64,000 nucleotides of DNA from Talpa occidentalis (GCF_014898055.3 NW_023601433.1:86685106-86749105); one strand, 5' to 3'. Shown: positions 32,901 through 47,900, counted from the stretch's first letter. The notes: a model not told the origin generated them from the letters alone. Program-made: numbers and translations.

Positions 32901-35900
32901 GGTGCACGGCCCCGTGGGGGCCACCTCGCCTCGCCCATGGTGTCTGAAGTGGAGCCAGTTTTCTCTCCTGCCTCATTACCTTTATGCGAGTGACTCACGG
33001 GTCGCCTGCCCAGGCCAAGCGCCCTAGGATGGGTTTTCTGCTGGCTTTCTTCCCTGTTGGTGCGATTTATAGGGGTTTATGCTTTAAGAGCACTTGATCA
33101 AAGGGGGAGGAACAAAAAGATGAGACCCATGGACTGTACACAAGGCAAGATTGTTCCGTCTACAGACTGTTTTCCGTAATTCAAAGTACTAAGGAATAAA
33201 TGTGGTCAGTCCTGTCACGCGTGGCTGCGGCTGAAGCAGCCGGCCCAGCTCCTTGCTCCTGGAGAGCAGAGGAGGTTCCTGCCACCCCTTCTCCGTGCGC
33301 GATTGTGACCCGGATGCTTGCTGCAGAACGTGCTGTGCTGAGGTCTGGAGACCACAGTGTGGGAGCAAGGCCTGCAGATACTTGGGGTCCCCTCTGTGGG
33401 GCGCCTCATGGCTCTCCCTGCCAAGGAACACTAGGCAACATTTCAGTGCCGCATTTGGGAGCCAATGTAAATGCCAAAACCACCAACAAAAAGCACCCCC
33501 AACGGGCAAATGACATGGCACTCAACAGCCCACGAGCAGGTGGCTTGTTCAGGATGCCAGGGCTGACATGGAGGGTGGCTCCCTCTGACCTCGCTGGGAC
33601 GGGCAGTCAGGCAGGTCGGCCTTCTACCTCTCTGCACGACCTGCTCACGTCTCCAGAGGGTGTGAGTGTCCTGAGGACTGCTGTGGGCTGCACGTAAATT
33701 TTGCGAGTGGGCAGATCCACAAACTCAGAATCTCAGATGATGAGCATGGGCTGCAGTTTGAGAGTGTAATGGTGCCAACTTGATGCTGCAATTTTGCTGG
33801 CCTCTCTGCCTTCAACTCAGAAGAGGCAGGTAGACCCAGGGAGCTCCTCTGCCTACCTGGTGAACCAGGCAGCAGATCCCCTGGATCATATGCCAGGGGG
33901 CTTTTAACCCCCACCTAGTCATTCAACAAACATCCGCTGGACGGCTTCACTCACTGTTCCGGCTGCGTTCTCTACATCATCCCTGAGACTGTGTCTAAGG
34001 ACGGTCTCACGCTGTGCTTCACATAGCGCAGGTTTGATGAGAGCCTCAGGCATTTCGAGGGACAGCGCTTAACTTCTACTGATGGAAAATAATTTATGCT
34101 CCAAAGGCGACCGGAGCACGCTTTTGCTCACGACAGACACCAGCTCCTTGGCCAGCCCCTGAAACCTCAGTAGGAGAAGGGGAGCAGGTGCGAGCAGCCA
34201 CTGCCCATGGCATCTCCTTTAAGCCGAGCACTTGACTAACGCAGCGCAGGGCCTCTCTCCACGCGCCCTCAGCGAACCTTCAGGGGTTCGGAGCTGCCCG
34301 GACCAAGGCAATCCACAGGGCAGGGTTTTATAGTGACTTTTTTTTTTTTAAAAAAAACTTGATCTTTTTTCCTACTGTATTTCAGTGTGATGTCATGAGA
34401 CGCCATGTTGATAAATGTTTTTGTTTTGTAAATATCACCAATGGCAACTCATCACCTGTCTTTTGAAACAGACCTTCAACAAGCTCGTGGGAAGATTCAG
34501 CCAATCGGTCTTTCATTTGAATCAAACACAAATACTCTCGGCCACCATGGAAGGGAAGCTGGTTGTCTGGGCCATCTACCGCCCCCCGCCCTCGGCCACC
34601 CCCGCCGCAGGCACCCCCAGCATCAAACCGTGTAAGCTGGTCCATTTGCAGAAAGAAGGTATCACCGTGCTGACCACAGTCGATAGGTAATTAACGCGAA
34701 TAAAGTGTAGCTGCAGATGACGATGAAAGTGCCGTAGCGCCTCTGGGCGCACACAGGTGTTTTGTAAGCGCACAGGCTGTTTCTAGCGAGCTGGAGACGC
34801 CTCTGAGGAAAAGAGCTCAGAGCTAGGGGTGGGGGTGCTTCTGTTTACGTTCTGATTTGTACTGAATGGCTCGGGTGTGGTTTGTTTTTCATCATTTGCT
34901 TGTGTGACTTAAAAAAATCCCTTTGTGTTGGTGAAACAGTCACTGGTATTTTCCTTCTGTGCTAATGAGACTTATTTTTCATCCTAAATTGTATATACGC
35001 TAAATTTTAGAAAATGGCATGAAGACCTATGGTGTTTTCTCGATTGCAAATAACATTTACCTGCTGTGAAAAGGTGAGGTCCAGCAAAGCTTTGGCAAGT
35101 CCACGAACTCTTGTTGGATGTGGAGAGGGGATCCTTCAAAGCCTCGGGTAGAAAGAAACTCAGGTTCCAGATGCACCCCTTCTTTTGAGCGATGCTGGGA
35201 GAGGGCCTTACTTAACTTTCTGGAAGTCCATTTTTCCTCACGTAAAACGGGCCTAACAGCGCTCTCCACCCCGGAGTGAGTAGATGAGGATTTAGTGAAA
35301 CAGGGCTTGTGAAACTCCCGAAACATGGTGACCCGAGACGAGCAGCCTGGGGGTCTTAGTAACAGCTTTTTGCTCAGTTCCTGGGATGCAACTTAGTCCC
35401 CGGTATGAATCTTGGTTCATGTTAGATCATGTGCCACCCTGAGGCAGACTGGACCTGGGGGGGCCCATGGCTACTGATCCTTTCTTACTCCTTGGCATGC
35501 AACTACACGCCTCACCTCTCGGTATGTAGCCACGTGACATCTGACCATGTACAGCTGCCGGTGCAAACCCACCCGGAACCTTGTAGAAACTAAGAGTGTA
35601 TGTAGGCCCCGACTTCCTACAGACTCTGCCTTGGGATGTGAATCCGCTGAGTCAGCACCGGTGCGTTAGACCTGCTTCTTGTTAGCCCTGGTGCCCACGT
35701 TTCCTCTGTGCCATATGACACTCTCAGCATGGTTCTAGGGAAGTAGCAGTCCTTACTAGCGTGTGAGGGAAGTTTGGGAAAGCAGCAGAGAACTTGCCTC
35801 AGGACGAGACGTTGGTTGACTGTGCTGTGCCGGTTGCTTTCCTGCTCCTAGAAGTGCAGGGAGCAGTGCGGCCCTCGAATGTGCTTGCAGAAGAAATGCA

Positions 35901-38900
35901 AATTGTCATCCTCACTCAGGGGTGGAAGAGACAGCAGTAGAGTAGCCATTGATGCATTGATGATGACATCAAGTTTTAATTAGTTGGTGCTTAGGACCCG
36001 GTGAGGACCTGGTTCTTCTCTCTTCAGGTTAAGTAAAACCCTCCCAGACCAGGGAGCCCAAGACCAAGGTCTCTGAAAACATTTGGCCGGCTTTGCCGTT
36101 TCTGTCCAGCAGAGGGCGGTGGGAGATGGTCTAGCCAGGACTGCCCGCCTGCCTGGCTGGTTAATTAGAGAGAGGATTCATCCACCACCTCCCCCAGGAT
36201 TGGAATTATGTCAGGGTCTTTTTTTTTTTTTAATGCCAATTTGGGATGTATCAGGCGACTGGAAATAAAAGCCATTTTGTCACGTGGTTCTGCCTTTGGC
36301 TGTGATGACCAGCAGGGTTTTATGATCCTCTAACAGCACCGCCTTCCTGTAGAGTGACTTGTCCCCCACTGCCAGCCCGGGGGTTTTCGGGACTGAGCTG
36401 TCATCTGCAGCAAGGATGTCGATCACTGCCCAAGGCCACTGCAGGTGGCTGACCCTGGAGGGCAGTGTCAAGGAGGGCAGAGAGCCTGGGCCTTGTGTCC
36501 ACGCCCTGGATCCCCTGCATGGTCCTGCCCTGTGGCCCTGAGACGGTGGCTTGGGATAAGTGTATCCCATGCAAGACTTGGGATGTACTTACACGAAGCG
36601 ATTACTCATTCCTTATCTGAAATTCGAAATTAAGTGGATTTTCATTTGCTAAATCTGGCAAACCCAACCCCTTGGGCGAATTTCTTATCTCCTCTGAGGC
36701 TTGGCTTCGGTAGGACTTTCACTATTACCTAACAAGCGGGTGCTATTGTCCATTGCAGCTACATTGTCACGGGCGACATCAAGGGTACCATTAAGTTCTA
36801 CGACCACACCCTGTCCATCGTTAACTGGTACAGCCAGTTCAAGCTGAGCCCCATCAAAACCCTGTCCTTTTCAAAGAGGCCTGCCAAGCCCCCCACTGAA
36901 AAGTCCAACTATCCTCCAGACTGCACTTTGAAAGGTGACCGTTTCATCATCAGGTAAGTGGTTAGTGGACCTGGCCCCTGCGCGGTTGAGAGGGGCTGAT
37001 GTCTTCTTTCAGCCCGCGCCTGGGGCATGGAACAGGCAGCGCTGGCTCCCTAGCCAGCCCTGTACCTGGTTTTGCATGGAACTCCTTGGCTGTTCATAAT
37101 GGCTATTTAATGATTTGGTTTAAATGAAACATTATTTCCACGTTAAGAATCTGGAGGGGCAGGAGACAGCTGAGCCCTGAGCTCTCCCCTCTGCTGCAGC
37201 AGAATCCTCCCTAGGTAGCTGGGGCTCTTTCTCCCTGGCCCAGTCTGTCCCAGCCACTGTGGTTAAAGGCATTCGATAATTAATAGCCATAACATTTCGA
37301 GACTGAATTATCTGTGAGCCTGCTTAATTACCCTTGCAGTCTTTGCAGGCACATCTGTATGTGTGCACCAAACTCCATATTTGCATACACAAATGAATAT
37401 TTGCATGCACAGATTAGCTAATTGTACAACTGACTGTCCATCTGCATACTTAATGACTCAATTTACATGTAGAAATGTGGGCTTTTTCACTTGCAAATGG
37501 AGGCTGTGGGGTATGGGTGGTATATTTTCGGAGACATTGGGTTAATAGTGTCAGTAAATGACAGAAGACAGAGGCGGTTCGTGCGCGATTGCCAGCAGAG
37601 TAGCTGGCTCGCCCCCTTCCCTGCAGACGCTGACACCGCCGGGTCTCCCCTCGGCTCCAGGAACCTGATCATTGGGACGACGGATGCGACCGTGTACCAC
37701 TTAACAGCAGATGGGTCCAAGCTGGAGAAGCTGTTTGTCGAGCCCAAGGATGCCATTTGTGCCATCTCCTGCCACCCGTATCAACCCTTCCTCGCCGTTG
37801 GGAGTTTCTGTGGCATGATCAAAGTGTGGGATTATGAAAAGAAAAAGTACCTTTTCAGCAGGGTGTTTGAGAGGAGGCTTGGCGTCCAGAGCCTGACCTA
37901 CAACCCTGAAGGTATTTCCATTTGATGGGCCCATCTTGGTGCCAAGAGGGAAGCCGACCAGCAGGCGCCGTGGTCTTGGCTGTCCCTGAGGCTCCCGGAA
38001 GTTTCCCTTCCCTGCCGTGCCCTCTGGGCCAGCACCAGCAGCCAGGGGGGCTTGCTCTCAGTGCCATTTCTTCTCCCATCTTGTCGTGGTTGTGGCCGTG
38101 TCCACAGACCTAGAACAAGGCCGGGCAGACAGTGGAAGTTTCTCGAAAGATAGCAGTCCTTTCCAGCCTTGTTCTTGGCTTGTGATTGCAGGCGCCCTTC
38201 TCGGGGTTGGCTTCACAGAGGGGACTGTTTCCATTCTCGATGCAATGTCCTTAGAAAACAGCATTCCAGAGCCTTTCAAATATTCCAGAACCAGCGTGAC
38301 CCACATCAGCTTCTCCCATGACTCCCAGTACATGGCGACGGCTGTAAGTGTCCCGCGGATGGATGTCCAGGCTCAGTGACCTGGTCAGCCCTGGGGGGAG
38401 GCCTGCTCTGGACACGGGCCTTCCGCAGAGAAAGGGGATGAAGAAAATGCTCTGATGTTGTGCTGAGGGGTGTGCGACTCTGTGGCCCTACTAAGAGCCG
38501 CTGAATTGTAATTAGCTGGGCGGGTTGTGCGGCATGTGGATAAAGGCCAAGAAAGCCGTGCTAAAAGGAGGAAGGACCAGGAGGTGAAAGGCTCCAGGCA
38601 AATGATGTCCTTAGACGCCTCCCCTCTCCTGCCTGCCAGTTCTGGGCTGAGCTGTCCCTCTGGCGGCTCCTGTCTCCGCGGGGGCTCGTTCTGTCCTCCC
38701 TGCCGCTTCCTGTCTCTCCGCAGACTCAGGCTGGTCTCACCTGCTCTCCCACCTGTTCTGCTCTCAGCCCTCTTGCTTTTATGGAGGAAAAAACCTCACA
38801 CTTTTTAAATTTTATGTAGCAAGACAAAGAGACAGGAGGAGGATGAAGGTCAGCAGAGGCAGGGTTTAGGGCGTCAGCAGAGCAGGGGCGAGACGGGGAC

Positions 38901-41900
38901 AGGAGAATAAGAAATACTTTCCCCCGACCCCGCACCTTTGAGTGCTGTCTGCTTCTAACCTTCATTTTCTCATCTGTAAAATGGGTGCATTTTACCGCCT
39001 TGGTAGACTGAGATTTCTTTTTGGGTAAATATTCTAAAAGCAAAATTGCATCATGATGAGTCTTAAGTCACAGAACTTTAAAAGGAACAACTGCTGCTCT
39101 TTGGCTCCTATTCAGGATGTAAGTTTCACTGTGGCCGTTTACAAGGTGGTGGTCAAAAAGGGGCAGAGAGTCTGGGAGTATCTGGCAAGACTTTGTTCTC
39201 ATCGCAAAAGCATCCGCAGCCTCCTGTTTGGGGTTCACCTGGACAGCAACGACTCCAGGCTGCTGAGCCTGGGGAGGGACAGACTGTTGGTAAGCTGCCC
39301 CGCGGCAGCCCCCCCACTGCCCCCTGCTCCCCACCCCCACCCCCGCCTGGTCACCCGGACCGCATCTGTCCCATTCTTGTTAAATCCCGGGCCTCTGGCT
39401 TGGAACTGGACCCACGGTGTGTGAGTGTGTGTGTGAGTGTGTGAGAGTGTGTGTGTATGTGTGTGTTGGAAAAAATGAAATCACATAAATCTCCCTGAAT
39501 GGGCATTTTGCTTTAACGTGGCTGTGACGCCGCACAGGGACTCACACCCGGAATGAGGAAGGTTCTGGGGGGCGGCAGAAACAGCAAGGGGAGGTGTTCC
39601 CGTCAGCACAGAAAACTCGGCCGCCCTCGCCTTTAGAGAGGTGGGCCTCACGGACCCTGTCTTTGTGTTTGGGGTCAGGGCCAGGCTGCTTCCGAGGGTG
39701 TGAGGGCAGGCGAGGGAGAGACAGTGGCCAGTGGGGTGGTACAGCCCGGTCTGGGTTCCCTGTCCACCCAAACCTCCTCCCTCCCCTCCGCTTCCTTGCT
39801 CCATCCGTCCGCCCATCTACCCGTCCATCCATCCACCCACCCTGGTCTGTCAGCAAAACCTACCTGGGGGTGAAACTCAGCAGGCTGCTAAATTATGACG
39901 GTCAAGTGCTGAGCTTTTGACATGAGTGCGTGCTCCCCTTGAAGCGTTCCCAGCAAGCGGGTAAGTGAAGCCAGGACCATAACTGCAAGAGTTCAGGGTC
40001 TGGAGTCAGTTGGCCCCACACTGGAATTCCCACTCAGCCTCTTCTTAGCTGTGTGACCTTGAGCAAACCGGTGAAACTCTCTGAGCATCTGTCTCCTCGT
40101 CTATAAAATAGGTGCAGCAACGCAATTTTCAGGTGACTCATGAAGATTAAATGGGGTGTGTGTTTGTTTATTTGAAGTAACAGTGGTTTACAAAGCTGTG
40201 TATGTTTTGGGAGTACAAGTCCACCACTGACGTACCAACAGTCCAACACCACAGCCCGCTGGGCCCCTCTACGTTTCCTCCCACCCTCCCGCCCTCTCTG
40301 GAAGCTTCAGTTCTGCAGTCAGAATCCAACGAATTGTTTTGTTTGGTTTTATTTCCCTTGCTTTCTCTTACACTCCGCCCATGCGTGACATCATCTGGCA
40401 TTTATCTTTCTCCTTCTGACTTATTAGCTTAGCATAATCCCCTCCAGTTCCATCCATATTATTGCAAATAGTAAAATTTCATCCTCTTTGTTAATTGCTG
40501 GGTAGTATTCCACTGCATGTGTGTGAATACCGCATCTTCACCCGCTCGTCTGTAGTTCGCCACTTCAGTTGCTTCCATGACTTGACTATTGTAAACAGTA
40601 CTACGGTGAAAGGCAGGCGTGTATATATCCTTCCGTATGGTGTTTCTATATTCTTCTATAGACATTTAGGAGTGGAATTGCTGTCTTGTACGGTAGATCC
40701 ACTCTTAATGTTTTGAGAAGCCTCCTACTGTTCTCGGGGGTGGGGGGCGGTGGGGGGCACTTACGTTCCCACCGGCCGTGCACAAGAGCTCAATTTCTCC
40801 CACCCACATCAACACTTGTTGTTTCTGGTCTTTTCATGGTAGGCCGTTCTCAGAGGCGGGAGGTGGTATCTCACTGCGGTTTTGATTTGCATTTCCCTGG
40901 TAATATGTGATGGTTTTTTCATGTGCCTGCTGGTCATCCATGCGTCTTCTTTGGTGAAATGTCCAATCAGATCTTTAATTGGGTTTTTGTTTTCTTGTTG
41001 TTGAGTTGTATGAATTTTTTTCTATTCCTTGGTTATTAGTCCCTTGTCAGCTGGATGATGTGCAAATAGTTTCCCCCACTCAGGAGGATATCTTTTTGTT
41101 TGATGATAGTTTCTTTCAGCATGTAATGGCCTTTGAGTTCGCTGTCTCTTTTTGCCTTTGCTCCCCTTGCAGTGGTACCCCAGTCCCCCCAAACATCCCT
41201 GAGATCCGTGTCATGGAGTGTATTGCCTATATTTTCTTCAATGTATTTTATGGTTTCATGTCTTACATCCAAGTCTTTAATCCATTTTGAATTAGTTTTT
41301 GTATGCAATGGGAGATGATAGCTTAGTTTCTTTCTTTTTGGCTGTCCAATTTTCCCAACACCATTTGCTAGAGAGACTTTTCTTTCTCCTTTGTATGCTC
41401 TTGGCTCCTTTGTTGTACGTTAACTTTCACTAAGTGTGGGTTTACTTCTGGGCTCTCAGTTCTAGTCCATTGATTTGTCCATCTCTTTTTATTCTAATAC
41501 CATACAGTTATGATTACTGTAGCTTTGTAGTATAGTTTGAAATCAGGGCATGTACTATTTCCTTTATTCTTTTTTCTCAGGATTGCTTTGACTGTTCAGG
41601 GTTTTTTGTGATTCCGTACAAATTTCAGTAATGTTGATTTCCAGTAGTATGCTGTAGGAATTTTGATAGAGATTGAATTAAATTTGTATATTGTGTTGGG
41701 TAGGGTGGCCATTTTAACAATGTTAATTCTTCCAATCCAGAGGCAGGGAATATATTTCCATGTGTGTCTACTATTTCTTTTAACAGTGTCTTACAGTTTT
41801 TATTGTACAGGTTTTTCTGTGCCACAGAAAGTTGTTAAGTTTATTTCTAGGTACTTCCCCCCCTCCTTTTTAAAAAAAATTTTTGCATAGAAGAACTGGG

Positions 41901-44900
41901 GTATGGACCATAGGTGCAGGGGGTTGAGATGATTCACCAGAGGCAGAGTAGGGAGCAGAACAGGCAGATTTACTGAAATCCACTGCTGAGGGGAGCAGCA
42001 GGTGAGACAGGAGAGGTCTGCGGTGCCATATGTGGGTCAGGTCCCTGGTTGGGCATAGAACTCAGGCCTTAGCGGTGACAGGCTGATACTCAACCCTTAG
42101 GCCGCCAGGGAGGCCCCTCTTTGTCTTCTATTTTATTGTTTGTATGTTAAATGCAACAGACTTTTTGTATATTGATTTTGTAGGCTGCCACTTTCCTGTG
42201 CTGAATGACTAAAAGTTTTTTCTCCCAATACATTTGGGTTTATCCCTATAACCTTATACTGTGCTGTTAGAATTTTTTCTCAGTAATGAAATAGCTTTTT
42301 AGTGGAGTCTTTGGGTTTTCTGTGTCTATTATGTCATCTGCAAATAGTAATGATTTTACTTCTTTTCTAATCTGGATTCCTTTGATTTCCTTGCCTTGCC
42401 TAATTGCTCTGGCTAGCACTTCTAATACTGTGTTGAATGACAGTGGTGAGAGAGGACAATGTTGTCTTATTCCTGATCTTCGAGGAGAAGCTTTTGGTTT
42501 TCCACCATTGACTCCCGTTAGCTGTCGATCTGGCACACATGGCCTTAAATGGTGCGAGGATTTTTGAGCCCTGGGCTCCTTGCCTTGCTCATAATGAGAA
42601 CTCCGTGATGGTGGTTTATTAGGGTTAGGGCCCAGACAAGTCTTTTCTTCGAAGGCTGGGTGTTGTCCCAAGAATAGCTGCTGACTGACGTCATTCAGCT
42701 CCATCCTCACTCGTGTCCATCTGGGCTCTCCTGCAGATCGAGTATAACCTTTCCAAGAGCTGCAAAGACCACCTGGAAGTCCTGGACATCCACCGAACCG
42801 ACCAGGGCAACTACCCCACCTGCATGACCTGGTACCCTCCGCTCACCAAGGAACTCTTCCTGCTCATTTGCAACAGCGGCTACAAAGTGAAACTTTTCAA
42901 CTCTACCACCAAAATGTGCAGGTAAGCACCCGGACATTCCCACGAACTTGGAGCTGGGCGTGTGAATCAAGTCCAACTGAAGGGCCTGTGAGGACCTTGC
43001 TATCAGGCTGGTGTGGCTGGAAAGAGCAGTGAGGAACAGGAAATGAGCGCTTCCTCAACCCCGCCTGGGACAGGGAAAGCAGAACCTTCAGTAGAACTGG
43101 CTCGGGGCTTGAGGAAGATCAATTTTGGGAACTGTAAACTAGGTACAAAAAACAAAAGAGCAGATTTTTTTTTTTAAACAGTTCTTCCCAGAAGGGCACC
43201 AGGAAAAATGACTGAGAAATGTTGTGTTATCTGACAGGCACGGGAGAGAAATTCTGCACAATTGTTTATTTTTTTTTAAGATTTATTTTTATTTATTTAT
43301 GCATAAAAGAGCTGGGGTACAGGCCAGAGATGTGGAGGGTGAGAGGATTCACCAGAGACTGAGTGGGGAGCAGAACAGGCAGATCTACTGAAACCCACTG
43401 CTGAGGGGAGCAGCGGAGAGACAGGAGAGGTCTGCTGCGCCATGTGGGTATCTCCCTGGCTGGGGATCGAACTCAGGCAGCAGCAGCTGGTGATACAGCT
43501 CCATAGCGTTGAGACTTTAACTCCTGCACCAGGGGAGCCCCCATGAAGCATTTTTAAGTTATAGGAATAACAAAGCATTGAAACCACAATTTAACCGGGA
43601 AGGTACAGTTTCTTCATGACAAATCCAAAAGGATTTTGAAATGGGCTCATTAAAAGCATTGAAAATAACATGAAGGGACAACTCACAGGAGAAGGCCTGT
43701 AAACCTCTGAGCAGAGGCTCACAGTAGAGCAGAGACGCAGAGAGGAGCAGAGATAACGGTGATGGGTCACCCGGCACTGGCAGGCGTGTGAGGGGACAGG
43801 CACCTTCCCCTGGACGGCGATGTGTGGGCAACTTGCAGGAAGAGTGCTTTGTCACCCTCTCTTGCACTTACCATGCAGCCCCCAGATGTGCCCACACAGT
43901 ATGCCAGGCCTAAGTAAAAGGATAGCTGGTTTGAAAATATTTTTCAAAAATGGAAACAAGCCAAGGGCCCGTTAATAGGGGATTAGCGAAATGATGGCTC
44001 ATCCGGACTCTGAAAGCCAGTGCAGATTTTAGGAAAGAAAAGAGAGCAGCTGACCCCCTGCATGGAGATATTTCATGTATATCTGCGTGGATGTGGAACA
44101 TCGCCAAGACAGAATATGAGATCATGTACATTGCCCAATAAGCGCAAATATATTTTCATATAAAATTATATTCAGGGCCTCCCCTGGTGGCACAGGCGGT
44201 TGAGCACCGCGCTGTGAAGCGGTCCACAGCCTATGCAGCGCCAGTTCGATCCGGGCTGGCCAGCGAGGGTCCCACATGGCTAGCAGACCTCTCCTGTCTC
44301 GCCCGCTGCTCCCCTCAGCAGTGTATTTCTTCAGTCTGCCTGTTCTGCTCCCCACTCTGTCTCCGGTGAATCCTCTCACCCTCCCGCAAATATGTATAAA
44401 TAAATAAATAAATCTTTAATTAATCTTGTATAAATAAAAAATAAATAAATCTTTAATAAAAAAAAAAGAAGAAGAAAGCTGTTGTGGGTCTCTGAAGGTG
44501 GAGGCCTCCAGCAGCCAACCTCAAAGAAAAAATAAAATTATATTCACATAACTTATGTTTTCACCTGAAGCCATTGCATATAGATTAGAGTATATGCAAA
44601 GGGATTCTCCAGTCATATCCCTACTCCTGGTGACTGAGGATGAAGGCGCCACCCCATAGCACTATGGGTGGGCTTTCTGCTTCATGTGAAATAAGAACAC
44701 AAAGTGGCGAGGGCCCTGCAGTCAGAGGCCCCGACTCTCCTGGGAGACCCGGCTCTGGCCTTCCGGTCACGTCTGCTCCCCTCCCCTCCTCCCCCACCCA
44801 TCAGATTCCTCATCAGCACCGCAGAGTGAGTCCAAGAAGCCTGACCCCACAGGCACGGGCCCGTGACCCTGGTTCCCAGAGCGTTCTGGGGACGTCAGCC

Positions 44901-47900
44901 TGTACTTTGCCTGGAATCCAAAAGACTCGTCTAGTTCTTGGCCCACCATTGGGTTTGGGGTGTTTTCTTACATCCTGCCAACATGTGTCACTTTCCCTGC
45001 AGCATCTTTCTTGCCCCAGGTTGGGGTGCACACACACACGTTGGGGCACATCCCCCTCCGCCGGCTGTCCAGCGCGAGTGGCAGAGCCGGGGCCTGGGGG
45101 CGCTCGCTCTCCCAGTCAGTTCCCGGGGCACCTGGTGCAGGGGCTGCCCCCAGATGCCGTGAGCCGAGCGCGCTGGAGATAGTTCCCCCACAGGAGGTTC
45201 AGAATTCAAACCCCTTGGGTAGGGGAAGGGCAGCTGGTCCTGAGCCCTGAGCTGGAATGTGTGGGCTTTGAAAGTTGTTTCTTTTATTTTTTCCTCTTGT
45301 GCAGAAAGACACTTCTTGGGCCAGTTTTTGGTTCTCCCATGGAGCAGATGCAGGTCCTCCCGGTGAGAAGCACCCTCGAGCTGCAGAAACGCTACCTGGT
45401 GTTCATCAACCGAGACAAGGTAGGGGCGGCCCCACGGGGAGAGGCCAGGGCGGAGGCCTCCCGGTCAGGCCAGCGCTCCCACCTGTCAGCTTTTCTGCTC
45501 AGGTCCTGACGAGGGCGAGCGGACTCCCGGAGGCGCTGCCCGGCCGCTCCTTCCTGTACAGCCCCTCCGGGCTTTTCCTTCCCGATGTGGTCGCACGGGA
45601 CAGCCCTCCAAAGACGCTCAAGTCAGTTACCCTTAGTCGTACATGTAGTGAGTAACTTCTGTCGGAAAGCGCGAAATCTTAGGATAGCAGAATTTTCTGG
45701 AAAGCCTTGGGCCCCCGTCCACAGATGGAGGAACACTTCCCTTCTGTGTCCCTGCTAGACACCCGGTGTGTCTCTCCCCAGGGGCCACCCTGCCCGCGCC
45801 AACCCCAGCCACGGGGAAGGCGGCCTTGGCGCACGGGGAACGTTCCAGACACAGAGGCCCTTCCAGCGAACAGTCCTGGGGTCAGCCCAGGCGCGGGGGT
45901 GGGCCACCCTCCTGGGGCCCATCGTCGGAGTCTAAATATTCGATTTCATGTTCCTTTCAGGTCGGACTCCAGATCCTACCCGTGGACGGGAACCCACACA
46001 AGACAACTGCGATTATTTGTCACCCGAGCGGGGTGTCTGGGATGGCCCTGTCCTACGACGGCAGCTGCGCTTTCACCGCAGGCGGCCAGGACCACTCGGT
46101 GGTCCAGTGGGTGATCAACTTAAGGTAGGAGGGGCTCACCCCGCCGCGGCTGCTGGCCTGTGCTCGGCCGCGGGCGGGTACAAGGGACGCGTCCAGGGTC
46201 CCTGCTGCGTCCTGCCAGGCCATGCACATTCCCGGGCAGATAAAGATTCCTTTTCAGTCCCAGGGCCCTGCCGGCCCGCCTTGGCTCCTTAGACCACCTC
46301 TCACTCTGCCATCTGCTCAAAGGGGCAAGCCCAGCTCTCCGCAGTGCGTGTCACAACAACAGTGAGAGTTTTATTTGAAATACGTATTTTCAGTCTGCAA
46401 TTCTCGACGCCTCCCACGCCTGCCCCCAGGTGAGCTCCCCCACTGCGGTGAAGCCGGGGAACCCCGTGGTCGAGCGGCACACAGAACATGGACTTGGAGG
46501 TCAAGGAGACATGGGCTCAAGCCTGCGACCTCCTGTCTGCCGGCTGTGGGGCCTCCGTTAAAACCCTGCATCTCTGGCCTTTACGTTCCTCATCTGTGAA
46601 ATGAGGGCACAGGGGTGAGACTCGGGACTTTCACGGGGTCCTTGTAAGGACCAGGCAGGTTAGTGGGTGTAAATTGCCCAGCCCGGAGCTAAGGACTCAG
46701 TAAGTTAACAGTTTCCTTTTCCGCCATATAAAGTCCTTTGCTTATGAGCTCAGGATTTTTCTTAGTGACGCTGGGGCCTGGAAACCCTCTTGTCTTCCCC
46801 ATCTCGTCAGCTGCCCTAGGCAGAGCCAGTTCCACCCCTGGCCGGGGCCAGCCCCCGCCTCTCAGATGGACCCCCGAGGGCCGGAGAGGAGATGTGGGAC
46901 TCCAGGCCCTTCTATACTAAGGGCCACCACTGTTGTCGCTCCTGGTGATGGCGCCCCCTCTGCCTGCCGGCTGTTCGTGTTTCTTTGAGGCAGTTGTGGA
47001 AGCTTCTCCCCCTGACCCGGGGAAACCACGACAGCCAGGTCACCTGCGTGGGCGCCTGTGCCTTCACCGGCGAGAGCAGAGGGGGGCCTCTGGGGGTTCG
47101 GAATCTGGAGGTGAGTGGTCCCAGAGCATGTCCTTGGAAGGAGCTGCTGGATTCCTTGACACTTAGCCTGTCCCCTGGAGCCGAGGGGCGGGGACACCCC
47201 GGCGGGAGACCGGTCCTCCCTTTGACGTTCTGGTCCTCTTCTTATCTCGGGATCTGGACCGGGAGAGATGGAAAAGACAAATGTGCCTGCTTTCCAGTGG
47301 CTCGCCTGTGCCTGGCCAGAGTCCAGGCTTCCGAGAATTTCAATTTAATCTGTTGTGGGGACAAAGGATCATTATAAGCTCATTAGCACTTCATTGCTGC
47401 TTCTGGTGTCTTAATATGTTCGGCACTTCGCTAATGGAAAGAAATGCAAAACCCTAAATAAGCACACAAACAAAATTCCTAGTAGAGCTACTGACGGAGA
47501 GTTGTTGGGTGGAATAAGGGTGATAAACCCTCTCACGGCCCAATTATTTTAATCTGTGCCCCCCCACCCCCCGCCGGAACACCGCATCCCCAGGCTGCTG
47601 CTTTCCCGGGAAGCCCGCCCTCACCTTTACCCCAGAGTCTCCAGCGTGTCCTCGTGTCCTCGCCTCCCCCCGCGTTTCCTCTCCTTGTCTGGCACCCCAT
47701 TGCTTTCCTGTCCTGCCACTCTGCTCACATAAGAGCAGAAAGACCCGGATTCAAACCCCACCTTCCCACCCGCTTGCCCCCACTATCAGTTTCTCCATCT
47801 GATAAGTGGGTGTCACCACCCAGCTCAGAGTCATCCCGAAGGCAGGGCAGCCCTCCCCCGCCCTCCCCGGCAGGGCCCTGGGCGCCCGCTGCTTCTCTGC

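Larger units (their letters stand above)
39290..42736. other. CFAP251: CFAP251 intron 13
   Basis: Holds a (TG)n repeat (39417-39466), a CCAT/CCGT-rich stretch (39800-39842), a MIR-like piece (40020-40150) and a long L1 fragment with a nested SINE. Confidence 0.6.
42922..45304. other. CFAP251: CFAP251 intron 14
   Basis: Two SINEs (43268-43541 antisense, 44175-44531 sense with extra 3' DNA). An old LINE-like phrase lies at 43930-44110. The rest is ordinary. Confidence 0.5.

Noticed and set aside
42267..42710. 147-codon frame with reverse-transcriptase motifs on the - strand
   Set aside because: It is a decayed L1 ORF2 piece joined to CFAP251-flanking sequence, not a gene or a retron-type system.
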